NCBI RefSeq assembly: GCF_000224335.1
Contig: NZ_AFXZ01000015.1
Location: forward strand, 1 to 57,036
Origin: Bizionia argentinensis JUB59
Lineage (GTDB): Bacteria > Bacteroidota > Bacteroidia > Flavobacteriales > Flavobacteriaceae
Length of the DNA stretch: 57,036 nt
Reading direction: 5' to 3'
Below, in pieces: positions 27,235-36,324 of this stretch. Within the stretch, counting starts at the first letter, position 1. Each line of letters opens with the position of its first letter. A program made the position numbers and the translations under genes. Under the pieces are notes generated by a model that was given only the letters and a program-made list of their open reading frames with translations, made no database searches and was not told where the DNA came from.

Positions 27235-27769
27235 AGTAGGAGACGCAGTAGCGGTATTAGATGATGATTTATCGGGTATTATTACCAAAATAAAAGGTGA
27301 GAATATTACGATAGAAACACCTGATGGTTTTGAACTCGATTTTGAACCTAGAGAATTGGTTATTACCAAGCCCTTGAAAATTGATTTGAATATTTCTGAA
27401 GCTTTTATTAGAGAAAAAGAACAACCTAAACGTAAACCGAGCGTCTCCAAAAAATCAAAAGAAAAATACCAGCCAACTATGGAGGTGGATTTGCACATTC
27501 ATCATCTAACCGAAAATTTTAAACGCATGAGTAATCACGATATGCTTACTTTGCAATTGGACACGGCTCGTGGTCAATTAGAATTTGCAATCAAGAAGCG
27601 CATACAGAAAATGGTGTTTATCCACGGTGTAGGCGAAGGTGTTTTAAAAACGGAATTGGAATACTTACTTGGCCGTTATAATAATGTAAAGTATTATGAT
27701 GCCGACTTCAAAAAGTATGGAATAGGGGCCACAGAAGTTTATATTTACCAAAATGTGAGTACTTATTAA
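27215..27769 (+). CDS. Smr-domain protein (DUF2027 type)
   Basis: 184 residues; starts at 27215, 27224 or 27227 are possible. The N-terminal 60 residues form an SH3-like barrel (KVGDAVAVLDDDLSGIITKI). A basic linker (KRKPSVSKKSKEK) leads to a C-terminal Smr domain with the catalytic/binding motifs DLHIHHL near 90 and FIHGVGEGVLK near 138. Smr domains nick or bind branched DNA or act on stalled ribosomes. The gene overlaps the small membrane protein gene and converges with the lipoprotein gene, 1 bp apart. Confidence 0.82.
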   Translation: MKTMMFKVGDAVAVLDDDLSGIITKIKGENITIETPDGFELDFEPRELVITKPLKIDLNISEAFIREKEQPKRKPSVSKKSKEKYQPTMEVDLHIHHLTENFKRMSNHDMLTLQLDTARGQLEFAIKKRIQKMVFIHGVGEGVLKTELEYLLGRYNNVKYYDADFKKYGIGATEVYIYQNVSTY

Positions 27770-27770
27770 T

Positions 27771-28691
27771 TTAAAAAGCAGGTGTTACGGTTCGTGTTTT
27801 GTTTAAACGAGAATCGTTTAATTTACCCATATTAAAATCGGTCTGTGTTATATTCGGAAACTGAATATCTTTAATCCGTACCGTTATAACAAAAACTTGA
27901 TTAATTGAATGTACCCGGTAAGCAGTTGCCATTACTGTTGTACTTACATTAGGGTTCAAGTAATCCGCTATTGTATTATCTGTATAGTCGTTAGCAGGGT
28001 TTTGATCTTGAGATTGATTTTCTTCATTAATAGTTAAAACACCATCATTATCATCATCGGTATCCAAGTAATCTGGAACACCATCGCCATCGGTATCTCT
28101 CGGATTTGTTAATGGATCGGCGGCATCGCCTAATTCAATTTTTGTTAAAACATTATCGCCGTCATCATCTTCATCCAAATAATCCGGAATACCATCGCCA
28201 TCTGTATCGGTTGGATTGGTAGCAGGATTAAAATCGCCATCTAAATTCTCGTCTTCCATTTCTGCAGGAATACCATCTAAATCGTCTTCTATTAATGTGA
28301 CTTTTATATAGGCTTTTCCTGCAATGCTGGATAAATCTTGTGTAATTTGAACACTAGAAGGCGGAATATCATTACAGAATAATCCAATGGGATCATTGTT
28401 ATAAGTACGGTAATTAAACTGGTTACCACCAGTTCCAATAAGAACTTCTATTTCTTGATCGTTTACTAGATTGCCATTAGCATCTAATGCTATTAAGCTT
28501 TCTAGGGTTAAACCTGGGTTTTTTATTTTGAGAGATAAAGATTCAAAAGGATCGCTTTTTATTTTATAAAAAACCAATTCTCCACAAGCTAAAAAAGTTT
28601 CTTCAAAATCGAATTCAACGGTTATAATATCGCCATCATCACAAGACGATAAAATTGAAAAAGTTATAAAAAGTAAGATTAATTTTCGCAT
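27771..28691 (-). CDS. Lipoprotein with thrombospondin type-3-like calcium-binding repeats
   Basis: 306 residues from [17 protein letters not shown] (lipobox at Cys17); an ATG 9 bp upstream is equally possible. The middle carries DxDxDGxxD repeats: [18 protein letters not shown] and [19 protein letters not shown] (about 165-215), which bind calcium in thrombospondin type-3 domains. The N-terminal half may be an immunoglobulin-like strand domain and the C-terminal part carries no clear motif. It is probably surface-exposed. Its stop codon is 1 bp from that of the convergent Smr gene. Confidence 0.72.
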   Translation of the reverse strand: MRKLILLFITFSILSSCDDGDIITVEFDFEETFLACGELVFYKIKSDPFESLSLKIKNPGLTLESLIALDANGNLVNDQEIEVLIGTGGNQFNYRTYNNDPIGLFCNDIPPSSVQITQDLSSIAGKAYIKVTLIEDDLDGIPAEMEDENLDGDFNPATNPTDTDGDGIPDYLDEDDDGDNVLTKIELGDAADPLTNPRDTDGDGVPDYLDTDDDNDGVLTINEENQSQDQNPANDYTDNTIADYLNPNVSTTVMATAYRVHSINQVFVITVRIKDIQFPNITQTDFNMGKLNDSRLNKTRTVTPAF

Positions 28692-28727
28692 GGATACCAT
28701 ATTTTAAACAAACTATAAAAGAATATC

Positions 28728-28735
28728 CAAATATA
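28728..28735 (-). promoter_or_regulatory. Candidate -7 element of the calcium-repeat lipoprotein gene
   Basis: The minus strand reads TATATTTG (TAnnTTTG), 36 nt before the start at 28691. Confidence 0.4.
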
Positions 28736-28769
28736 CAACGCCATGCTGAACAAATAATTTTATTTCTCG

Positions 28770-28777
28770 TAATTTTG
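28770..28777 (+). promoter_or_regulatory. Candidate -7 element of the cysteine desulfurase gene
   Basis: TAATTTTG fits TAnnTTTG, 31 nt before the start at 28809; no TTG at -33. Confidence 0.4.
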
Positions 28778-28808
28778 TCAGAATTAATAAAAAGAGAAAC
28801 CTTCCTAT

Positions 28809-29951
28809 ATGAAACCAGTTTATTTTGATAGTGCGGCAACCACGAAAGTGCGAGATGAAGTAATAGATGCCATGACAACTGTTATGCGAAATGACTATGG
28901 TAATGCATCATCAACTCATAGTTTTGGGCGTTCATCCAAAGTGTTAATTGAGAAGGCTAGAAAAACGATTGCCAAAAGGCTTAATGTTTCGGCTGGAGAA
29001 ATAGTATTCACCTCTGGCGGTACGGAAGCGGATAATTTAGCTTTACAATGTGCTGTTAGAGATTTGGGCGTGACACATATTATTACTTCAAAAGTAGAGC
29101 ACCATGCGGTTTTACATACCGTACAACAATTAGAAAAAACTTATGATGTTAAAGTTAGCTATGTTAAATTAGATACCGATGGACTTGTAAATTATGCCGA
29201 TTTGGAGCATTTACTGCAAACTGATGGTAAAACTTTAGTGAGCTTAATGCATGTTAATAATGAAATCGGGAATATTTTAGACATTAAACGTGTGGGTAAT
29301 TTATGTAAAACTCATAATGCTTTGTTTCATAGCGATGCCGTGCAATCTGTTGGACATTACGAAATAGATTTACAAGATATCCATGTAGATTATTTAGCGG
29401 CAAGTGCCCATAAATTTCATGGACCTAAAGGTGTTGGTTTTGCTTTTATTAGGAAGAATTCTGGTTTAAAACCATTAATTTTTGGAGGCGAACAAGAACG
29501 TGGTATCCGTGCAGGTACTGAAGCTACTCATGATATTGTAGGTTTAGAAAAAGCCTATACTATGGCTTATGATAATTTAGAAAAGGAGAGCGATCAGGTA
29601 TTAGACTTGAAAAAATATTTTATTTCGGAATTAAAAAATGCCTTCCCAGATGTTACTTTTAATGGTTTGTCGGGTAATTTAGAAAAAAGTACCTATACTT
29701 TAATTAATGTCTGTTTACCATTACCTCCAGAAAAAGCATTGATTTTATTATTTCAAATGGATTTAAAAGGTATAGCTTGCTCTAAAGGAAGTGCCTGTCA
29801 AAGTGGAAGCAGTAAAGGATCGCATGTGTTAACAGAGGTTTTATGTGAAGACGATTTGAAAAAACCATCCATTCGCTTTTCATTTAGTATCTATAACACA
29901 AAAAATGAAATTGATTATGTGATTTCTGTTTTAAAAGAATTTGTGGAGTAG
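28809..29951 (+). CDS. Cysteine desulfurase (NifS/IscS-like class V aminotransferase)
   Basis: 380 residues, PLP enzyme. Motifs: YFDSAATTKV at the start, FTSGGTEADNLAL near 68, LVSLMHVNNEIGNI, HSDAVQSVGHY (Asp to PLP), SAHKFHGPKGVGFAF with the Schiff-base Lys near 200, and the mobile-loop active-site Cys in CSKGSACQSGS near 330. It removes sulfur from cysteine for Fe-S cluster or thionucleoside synthesis. No iscU or fdx neighbour is present, so which pathway it feeds is open. Confidence 0.9.
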   Translation: MKPVYFDSAATTKVRDEVIDAMTTVMRNDYGNASSTHSFGRSSKVLIEKARKTIAKRLNVSAGEIVFTSGGTEADNLALQCAVRDLGVTHIITSKVEHHAVLHTVQQLEKTYDVKVSYVKLDTDGLVNYADLEHLLQTDGKTLVSLMHVNNEIGNILDIKRVGNLCKTHNALFHSDAVQSVGHYEIDLQDIHVDYLAASAHKFHGPKGVGFAFIRKNSGLKPLIFGGEQERGIRAGTEATHDIVGLEKAYTMAYDNLEKESDQVLDLKKYFISELKNAFPDVTFNGLSGNLEKSTYTLINVCLPLPPEKALILLFQMDLKGIACSKGSACQSGSSKGSHVLTEVLCEDDLKKPSIRFSFSIYNTKNEIDYVISVLKEFVE

Positions 29952-29992
29952 GGAGGTGCGTTTATCACAGAATAGAAAATAGACTAGAAGCT

Positions 29993-30050
29993 AAAAACAA
30001 AGTTCAAAGAAGCAAGAAATTATCTTGATCTTTGAACTTTGTATATTTTA
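29993..30050. terminator. Bidirectional terminator after the cysteine desulfurase gene
   Basis: A 13-bp stem CAAAGTTCAAAGA / TCTTTGAACTTTG (29998-30010 with 30029-30041) is flanked by an A-run on the left and TATATTTTA on the right, between convergent genes. A second, smaller GTTTGAAA/TTTCAAAC hairpin follows. Confidence 0.7.
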
Positions 30051-30090
30051 TAAGGAGTTTGAAACTATTTTTCAAACAGCTAATCAATGT

Positions 30091-30600
30091 TTAGGCAGCA
30101 ACTTTTACTGCAGCCACTTGCTTTTTAACAATAGCTTGCCATTTTTCTAATAAGGCTCTTTCTGTTGTCATTTCAAAATTGACATCTATATTATAAAACT
30201 CTAAAACATAATCTTTCTGCCCATTGGTTCTTAGCACCAAATCAATACGTTCGGTTTCAATTTTACTAGTTGTTTTATTCTGAATGGTTTTATCTGTTTT
30301 TTGAATGAAACAATCTGTTACTGAACTTAAATCGGCTGTAATCCATTCTGTTTCTTCTTCTGTTTCTTCTTCTGTTTTTTTAGAGTAAACTAGTTTGTTT
30401 TCATCTTTATCTATGGCAATAGCATAATAAGTTCCCCAGAAATCCATTTCGGAAACATGCACATTATTAGATTTAGCTTCAGCTATAAAGGTGTTTTTTG
30501 CTTTTTTCTTTTTACCATTTTGCGACATTTGAATGAACATAATTGGTACTATAATTACGGCTATTATAATTAAGCCCATGATAAGCGTATTTGAATCCAT
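30091..30600 (-). CDS. Hypothetical membrane-anchored protein
   Basis: 169 residues. An N-terminal helix (LIMGLIIIAVIIVPIMFI) anchors a soluble domain with a poly-Lys stop-transfer (GKKKKAKN). The domain includes an EETEEETEEETEW stretch made by a 12-bp duplication in the DNA near 30350-30375. It has no recognisable catalytic motif and ends KKQVAAVKVAA. The layout resembles PH-like domains found behind single helices, but I cannot support the assignment. A single gene. Confidence 0.6.
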   Translation of the reverse strand: MDSNTLIMGLIIIAVIIVPIMFIQMSQNGKKKKAKNTFIAEAKSNNVHVSEMDFWGTYYAIAIDKDENKLVYSKKTEEETEEETEWITADLSSVTDCFIQKTDKTIQNKTTSKIETERIDLVLRTNGQKDYVLEFYNIDVNFEMTTERALLEKWQAIVKKQVAAVKVAA

Positions 30601-30694
30601 ATTTTTTTATTTTTTTGATTGTTAAAATTGTGCTTAATTAAAAGCATGATACTAAAGACTAAAATGTCTTCTAAACAAAAATTAAAAATGGATT

Positions 30695-31069
30695 CTAAAT
30701 AAAATCGTGAAAAGGAAATAGACAGGTTTGGATATTTAAACTAGGTATAATATACTTACCTGTTTTATAATACTGATTGTCTTTCGCTGCTTGCGAAGCG
30801 TGTAACGATTTGTAGTTGTTGGATACTAATACAGGTTCTTGAAAGACATCAGCAAGATTGAAAGTCACAGATGTGTGGCCTATTATTTCAAGATCTTGAT
30901 TGGCATAATAATGAGACGAATTATCTTTAGAAGATTTATGAGTCGTCTGTTTTTTAACCGTATTTTCTGAAATCGAATTTGCAAAAACATCATGAACCGT
31001 TACACCAAAGTTTAAAACATAAACTAGGAGTAGGGAAATGACTATATGAAGTTGAAACTTCGTTTTCAT
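30695..31069 (-). CDS. Hypothetical small secreted protein
   Basis: 124 residues from MKTKFQLHIVISLLLVYVLN; a start at 31087 is rejected because the promoter lies between. A signal peptide or anchor helix is followed by a polar Ser/Lys/His-rich segment (KKQTTHKSSKDNSSHYYANQ) and a hydrophobic tail ending CLFPFHDFI. No family recognised. It lies 72 bp downstream of the TonB receptor gene on the same strand but has its own promoter. Confidence 0.55.
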   Translation of the reverse strand: MKTKFQLHIVISLLLVYVLNFGVTVHDVFANSISENTVKKQTTHKSSKDNSSHYYANQDLEIIGHTSVTFNLADVFQEPVLVSNNYKSLHASQAAKDNQYYKTGKYIIPSLNIQTCLFPFHDFI

Positions 31070-31073
31070 ACTA

Positions 31074-31081
31074 CAAAAGTA
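31074..31081 (-). promoter_or_regulatory. -7 element placed for leaderless transcription of the small secreted protein gene
   Basis: The minus strand reads TACTTTTG, 4 nt before the ATG at 31069. A TTTG at 31108-31105 lies 23 nt upstream. Confidence 0.5.
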
Positions 31082-31141
31082 GTACAAAGTTGGTTCGGTT
31101 AAATCAAAACTTTGTTAAATTTTTATAAGAAAACAGTTTTT

Positions 31142-33607
31142 TTAGAAACGCATACTTGTGCGCACATTAAATACGCGAGGCGTTAAATAATTGGGAATTG
31201 CATACTGGCGTTTACTATATACATCGCGCACCCAAGTGTTTGTTATGGAATTCTGAACATCAAATACGTTGAATATCTCAACACCTAATGATAGATATTT
31301 AAAGGGTTTGCGCCAGCCTCTTTCATAATTATCTTTATTATCTACAATTACATATTGAAAACCAATGTCGGCACGTTTGTAGTCTGGCAAGCGATTTTGG
31401 TATTGATATGGATCCGCATAACTGGGAGAACCTCCGGGCAAACCTGTATTATAAACTAGGTTTAAATACATTTTCATTTTAGGTAAATTAGGTACGTAAT
31501 CTTGGAATAATGCAGCAAATTTTAAACGCTGATCGGTTGGCCTCGGAATATAACCTTTATTGTCTATGTTTTCTTCGGTTTTTAAAAAACCAAAACTAAA
31601 CCAAGACTCTGTTCCTGGTACAAATTCCCCATTTAAGCGCATATCTAAACCGTAGGCATAAGCTTCGGAGTTATTGTTAGCCCGGTAGCGAATGCGCACA
31701 TTTTCCAAGGTATATGGGTTTACATCATTTATTTTTTTATAGTAAGCTTCAGTGGTTAATTTAAAAGGGCGATCCCACATTTTAAAACTATAATCGTTTC
31801 CCAAAACAATATGAAAAGATTGTTGCGCTTTCACATTTGGTCTAACCGTTCCCGAGGAATCTCGTAATTCTCTATAAAAAGGGGGTTGGTAATATAGTCC
31901 TGTTCCAATTCGAAATAACATATCTTTTTTCCAATTAGGCTTAATGGCGAATTGTGCTCGCGGACTCACAACAGTTTGGTTATTACTTTCAATACCATCA
32001 TCTTTAACAGTCCAATTATGAACTCGGGCACCAACATTTAACCAGGCTTCACTATCGCCAATATCCATGCGTTTGCTCCATTGCAAATACGCTTGAACTC
32101 TATCAATTTGTGTTTGGTTCTTAGCACGAACGTTTTGGAAAGGTTCTAGAGGCCCTTCATAAGGGGCATACGGTTGATTATTGAAAGCATCTGAACTTGG
32201 CGGGTTGATTGAAAATCCAGCAGAATCGATTACTTCCCATTCTACCAATCGATCACGAATGTCTTCATTGGTGTATTTTATAGACCATTCAAATTCATGA
32301 TCATCGTTTTTATAATCTCCTTGGTGTTCCATAGTTGTAATTAAGGCATCTAAATTATTCCGACCGTGATTTAATTGGCCTCCAATACCTTCGCTAAACT
32401 CAACCTCACCCAAATCATTATTGCCAATATTAGTATTTACTTCACCTAAACGATATTGTGCCAAAATATCAAAATGTTCTTCTTCAATGGTATGATATGT
32501 GGATGCGATGAGATTTAACGTCAAATCATCATTTAATAGATAAGTTCCTTTTAACGCACCGAAATAGGTTTCGTATTTATCGCGCTCCTGACCCTCGTAA
32601 AAAACCAATAAAGCTAACGGGTTTTGAAGTGTTCCAAAATTTGTCTGTCGGGTTTCAGGCTCGTAATTGTATTTATTAATAGAAGCATTTCCTAAAAAAC
32701 TCAATTGAAATTTATCGGTAAATTTATAGGTTAAATAGGTTTGAATATCGGCAAATTTAGGGTCGTAATTGGTTTCTGTTTCTTTAGCGTTTACCAATAA
32801 ACTGTTATCGCGATAACGCATACCAATAATGCCGTTAAATTTAGAGTCTTTACTTTTTCCTTCTGCGGAAACACTGGCGCCAAGCAAACTTAAATCCGCA
32901 CTAACTCCAAATTGGTAAGGTTTTCTGTAAGTGATATCTAATACTGATGATAGTTTATCACCATATTTAGCTTGAAAACCACCAGCTGAAAAATCGACAT
33001 TCTGAACCAAATCTGTATTTACGAAACTTAAACCTTCCTGCTGTCCCGATCGGATTAAAAAAGGACGATATACTTCTATACCGTTTACATAAACGAGGTT
33101 TTCATCAAAATTTCCACCACGAACGGAGTATTGCGTACTCAATTCATTATTACTACTTACACCAGGTAGCGTTTTTAATAAATTTTCAACGCCAGAATTG
33201 GCACCTGGAATATTTCTAATCGTTTCTGGTTCAAAAGTGACAATACCTGCCACATCTTTACGTGTTTTACCCGAAATTACGACTGTTGCTATTTGCTCTA
33301 TGGTATCATCCATAACTGGATGAAACTCCACATCTTCGCCATTTTTAAGATGGAATGTAGCTATTACAGATTTAAAGGTAATATGAGAGAATATAATGGT
33401 TATATCTTGATTTGCAGGTATTTTTATGTTGTAGTAACCCGAGTCGTTTGTCGTAGTTCCTGCTGTTCCTGCTGAAATATTTACGTCTGGAATTGGCGTG
33501 TTATTGCCACTTAAAATCACCCCTTTAAGTGTTCCTGTCTGTGCAACGACAGATAAAGTAGCCATTAAAAAGAAAGTAATTAAAACTAAAAAAGATTTAT
33601 ATGTCAA
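31142..33607 (-). CDS. TonB-dependent outer-membrane receptor
   Basis: 821 residues. A signal peptide (to about 22) is followed by a carboxypeptidase-regulatory-like Ig domain (GTLKGVILSGNNTPIPDVNI), then the plug domain (IPGANSGVENLLKTLPGVSS, QYSVRGGNFDENLVYVNGIE) and a 22-strand barrel ending in the aromatic VFNVRTSMRF. The ligand cannot be told; no SusD partner is adjacent, so it is not a glycan SusCD pair. The gene starts 11 bp after the M23 peptidase stop, suggesting an operon. Confidence 0.9.
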   Translation of the reverse strand: MTYKSFLVLITFFLMATLSVVAQTGTLKGVILSGNNTPIPDVNISAGTAGTTTNDSGYYNIKIPANQDITIIFSHITFKSVIATFHLKNGEDVEFHPVMDDTIEQIATVVISGKTRKDVAGIVTFEPETIRNIPGANSGVENLLKTLPGVSSNNELSTQYSVRGGNFDENLVYVNGIEVYRPFLIRSGQQEGLSFVNTDLVQNVDFSAGGFQAKYGDKLSSVLDITYRKPYQFGVSADLSLLGASVSAEGKSKDSKFNGIIGMRYRDNSLLVNAKETETNYDPKFADIQTYLTYKFTDKFQLSFLGNASINKYNYEPETRQTNFGTLQNPLALLVFYEGQERDKYETYFGALKGTYLLNDDLTLNLIASTYHTIEEEHFDILAQYRLGEVNTNIGNNDLGEVEFSEGIGGQLNHGRNNLDALITTMEHQGDYKNDDHEFEWSIKYTNEDIRDRLVEWEVIDSAGFSINPPSSDAFNNQPYAPYEGPLEPFQNVRAKNQTQIDRVQAYLQWSKRMDIGDSEAWLNVGARVHNWTVKDDGIESNNQTVVSPRAQFAIKPNWKKDMLFRIGTGLYYQPPFYRELRDSSGTVRPNVKAQQSFHIVLGNDYSFKMWDRPFKLTTEAYYKKINDVNPYTLENVRIRYRANNNSEAYAYGLDMRLNGEFVPGTESWFSFGFLKTEENIDNKGYIPRPTDQRLKFAALFQDYVPNLPKMKMYLNLVYNTGLPGGSPSYADPYQYQNRLPDYKRADIGFQYVIVDNKDNYERGWRKPFKYLSLGVEIFNVFDVQNSITNTWVRDVYSKRQYAIPNYLTPRVFNVRTSMRF

Positions 33608-33618
33608 TTTGGATGATT

Positions 33619-35310
33619 TTATTTTCGGAAAAAGCTTGTTTCAAAAATAGAATTATTTCCAACATTATCTGTTACAATTAGCTTTAAATAATTTTTTGTT
33701 TCTGAAGAAATAGCGTCATTAAAATCATAAGTCAGCGTATTTGTTTTGTATTCGTATTCCATTAAAATCCATTTCCCATTTAGAGTCGCGCGATAATTTG
33801 AAATTCCAGACTCATTATCTTGAATTCTTAATTTTAAGAAACGGTAATTGCTTAACCATTTACCTTCAGAAAAATTTATGGGTTCTATTTTAGGATTTAT
33901 AGAGTCTCTAGCCAAGGCATAAGTTCCAAGTGTTTTGGAGTATGTGGTAAGCGTATTTTCTTTTCTATATGTTTTAGAATACAACGCATATTGTTTTTTC
34001 CAACCAACAAGTCTCGCTATATATAGGTTATCCGAATCCTTATTTTTATAATTACTAATATCATAGGAAATACTAAAGTTTTTTCTAATCGGGATTATGT
34101 CTTCATGCAGAGTAATCGTGTCATTTTGGACTTGAAAATCTATGTAGAAATCATCGAAAAAAGTACCCTGTGGGAAATTTACAGAAATGTTTTTGTTTAT
34201 GAGTTCATTAGATTTTTTTGAATAGATATGAAATGGCGTAATTTGTTTTAGTTTAGGTTTTGCATCGGCAGATTTATCGCCTTCAATATTAATGGTCAAC
34301 CAAACATCGTTATTATGAAAATCTTTAACACGCACTTTATAAACAGAAGATGTACTGTCTTGGATTTTTATATAGCCATAATCGTTTATATTTTTATACA
34401 TGCTTAAGTCGTTATCGCTTTCTACGAATAGTTTTTGAAGTCGTTTTTTGTTTTGGGTATAATGTTCATAATCGATATAACGGTTAAGCAGACGGGTTTC
34501 ATCAAAAGAAAAACGTTTAAAGTCAATTTCAAATACCTGATTTCCATTATAAAATGTTTGAATATTTTCCACACCATTGGTGTTGCTCGCTAAGTCTTGA
34601 CGATCATTAGCTTCAATGGCAAAACCTATCTTCCCAAACGCTTTGATGTTTTCTACGGTATAATCACCATTTTTGTTGCTAATTAACCGTAGTTTTTGTT
34701 TTCCGCTTATGGAATTTATATGAGCATCTTCCGAAATAGTATAAGCGTAAACGTCCGAAATATAGGGTCTGGTTTTATCTTGTATATCAACTCCAAAAAG
34801 CAATGGGTTTAATGGTCTTTCAGCATTATCGCGTATTTCAAAATGCAAATGTGGACCACCAGAGCCGCCTGTGTTTCCACTTAAGGCAATTAACTCGCTT
34901 TTTAAAACAGGTAATTCATTAGGCTTCGGAAAAACTTCAACTTCATAACTTTCCTGCTCATACTGTAGTTTTTTAATATAAGCCTCTAATTCTGGTGCCA
35001 GTTTCTGTAAATGTGCGTAAACAGTGGTGTAACCATTTGGATGTGTAATATACAGTGCTTTTCCATAACCATAATGCGCGATTTTTATACGACTAACATA
35101 GCCATCGGCAGTTGCAAACACTTTTAAACCTTCACGCTGCTGTGTTTTAATATCCAGTCCCGAATGAAAATGGTTGGAACGCAATTCACCAAAAGTTCCT
35201 GATGGGATTATCGCGATATCTAAAGGATGTCTAAAGTAATCTTCAGGATACGGATTTTGCGCATGAGCTAGAAACGTAAAAAGCAGTGAAAAAAAAAGAA
35301 ATTTTTGCAT
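33619..35310 (-). CDS. M23 family metallopeptidase (LytM domain) with large C-terminal region
   Basis: 563 residues from MQKFLFFSLLFTFLAHAQ (signal peptide); an ATG 48 bp upstream would bury the signal and is rejected. The LytM endopeptidase lies at the N-terminus: NHFHSGLDI (HxxxD), then YTTVYAHLQ and GPHLHFEIRD (HxH) near 165, all zinc ligands present. The remaining 370 residues are beta-rich and unassigned. It may cut peptidoglycan cross-links or activate amidases. Co-directional with and 11 bp ahead of the TonB receptor gene. Confidence 0.87.
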   Translation of the reverse strand: MQKFLFFSLLFTFLAHAQNPYPEDYFRHPLDIAIIPSGTFGELRSNHFHSGLDIKTQQREGLKVFATADGYVSRIKIAHYGYGKALYITHPNGYTTVYAHLQKLAPELEAYIKKLQYEQESYEVEVFPKPNELPVLKSELIALSGNTGGSGGPHLHFEIRDNAERPLNPLLFGVDIQDKTRPYISDVYAYTISEDAHINSISGKQKLRLISNKNGDYTVENIKAFGKIGFAIEANDRQDLASNTNGVENIQTFYNGNQVFEIDFKRFSFDETRLLNRYIDYEHYTQNKKRLQKLFVESDNDLSMYKNINDYGYIKIQDSTSSVYKVRVKDFHNNDVWLTINIEGDKSADAKPKLKQITPFHIYSKKSNELINKNISVNFPQGTFFDDFYIDFQVQNDTITLHEDIIPIRKNFSISYDISNYKNKDSDNLYIARLVGWKKQYALYSKTYRKENTLTTYSKTLGTYALARDSINPKIEPINFSEGKWLSNYRFLKLRIQDNESGISNYRATLNGKWILMEYEYKTNTLTYDFNDAISSETKNYLKLIVTDNVGNNSIFETSFFRK

Positions 35311-35432
35311 ATAGGTGTATGTTGCGGCTAAATTATTAATTTGATTCAAGTTGGACAAGTAAAACCGTAAGCATTGCCAAAATGTTGATTTAGAGAGGAA
35401 ACGTGAAATATTTAAATTTTATTGAAAAACTA

Positions 35433-35462
35433 TTGTTAATTAAATTAGGTATGTTAACTTTG
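35433..35462 (+). promoter_or_regulatory. Bacteroidetes-type promoter of the zapB-like/zapA operon
   Basis: TTG (35433-35435), 19 nt, then TAACTTTG (35455-35462): a full match to TTG-N19-TAnnTTTG, 23 nt before the start at 35486. Confidence 0.75.
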
Positions 35463-35485
35463 TGAGATAAGTATGGATATGATAC

Positions 35486-35776
35486 ATGAGTAAAATTGAG
35501 GAAACTGTAAGTGTTTTAGAAACCAAAATTAACAAGGTTTTAGACAAGCAAGAGCTTTTAAAACAAGCTAATTTAAAATTGCAGCAGGAATTACAATCGA
35601 CTCAAAGCATGCTTCAAGCCCACAAAGCGACTATCGTAACATGGGAAGAAAAATATGAAGCGCTAAAAATAGCCAATTCCATGCTCGGCAGTGACGAAAA
35701 TAAAAGAGAGACAAAACTCAAAATAAACACATTAATTAGGGAGATTGATCATTGTATTGCCCAACTTTCGGATTAA
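35486..35776 (+). CDS. Coiled-coil protein upstream of zapA (ZapB-like)
   Basis: 96 residues, almost wholly helical with heptad pattern (VSVLETKINKVLDKQELLKQ, then LKLQQELQSTQSMLQ). The size, coiled coil and position directly before zapA suggest a ZapB-type division accessory protein, which crosslinks the Z-ring through ZapA in E. coli. The homology is not proven: short coiled coils look alike. Confidence 0.65.
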   Translation: MSKIEETVSVLETKINKVLDKQELLKQANLKLQQELQSTQSMLQAHKATIVTWEEKYEALKIANSMLGSDENKRETKLKINTLIREIDHCIAQLSD

Positions 35777-35792
35777 TGAATCATAGTTTTCA

Positions 35793-36086
35793 ATGTCAGA
35801 GAAACTAAAAATAAAGCTATCAATAGCCAATCGGGTGTATCCTTTAACGATTACACCAAATCAAGAAGAAGGATTGCGTAAAGCAGCCAAGAATATTGAA
35901 GCTATGATAAAACAATTTGAGCAAAGTTATTCTGTTCAAGATAAGCAAGATGTTTTGGCCATGTGTGCCTTGCAGTTTGCATCGCAAGTTGAACAGAAAT
36001 CATTAGATAAAGATTATGCGAGCGAAACAGTGGAATTAAAGTTGGAAGCTTTAAACGATTTGTTGGATGCGCATTTAGACTCTTAA
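35793..36086 (+). CDS. zapA: Cell division protein ZapA
   Basis: 97 residues. The N-terminal globular part LKIKLSIANRVYPLTI and the ...EEGLRKAAKNIEAMIKQFEQ helix match ZapA, and a long C-terminal helix (VELKLEALNDLLDAHL) forms the tetramer. It bundles FtsZ filaments at midcell. It is second in an operon with the ZapB-like gene and lies directly before the 6S RNA gene, an order also known from E. coli (zapA-ssrS). Confidence 0.85.
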   Translation: MSEKLKIKLSIANRVYPLTITPNQEEGLRKAAKNIEAMIKQFEQSYSVQDKQDVLAMCALQFASQVEQKSLDKDYASETVELKLEALNDLLDAHLDS

Positions 36087-36112
36087 CGTTCTTATAAATA
36101 AAATAAAGGTTT

Positions 36113-36303
36113 ACTGCCTGCATTAGTTATTATTTTGATAAACTCAACGCGAATTCTTTAAAAAGGGTGAGTTTAAGTTGTAAAAGCGCGCTGTTAGTGC
36201 TGAATTTATTCAGTATCTCGGACAGATTCTTGATCAGCTTGGTATCCCTAAACTTGTTTTAAGGAGTTTATACAAAACTTTACACTGGTGCAGGCTTTTT
36301 TTA
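36113..36303 (+). ncRNA. ssrS: 6S RNA (flavobacterial type)
   Basis: About 190 nt between zapA and rny. The ends pair: GCCTGCA (36116-36122) with TGCAGGC (36289-36295), followed by a T-run terminator. Inside, TAAACTCA (36139-36146) pairs with TGAGTTTA (36168-36175), and the remaining sequence can fold into a long, interrupted rod. Length, closing stem, strand and the zapA neighbour fit 6S RNA, which binds the RNA polymerase housekeeping holoenzyme. The 5' end is an estimate. Confidence 0.75.
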
Positions 36304-36324
36304 TATAAATTAATCAACTAGAAA

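Noticed and set aside
31142-33607. SusC-type glycan receptor
   Set aside because: There is no SusD partner, and the length and plug context fit an ordinary TonB receptor.
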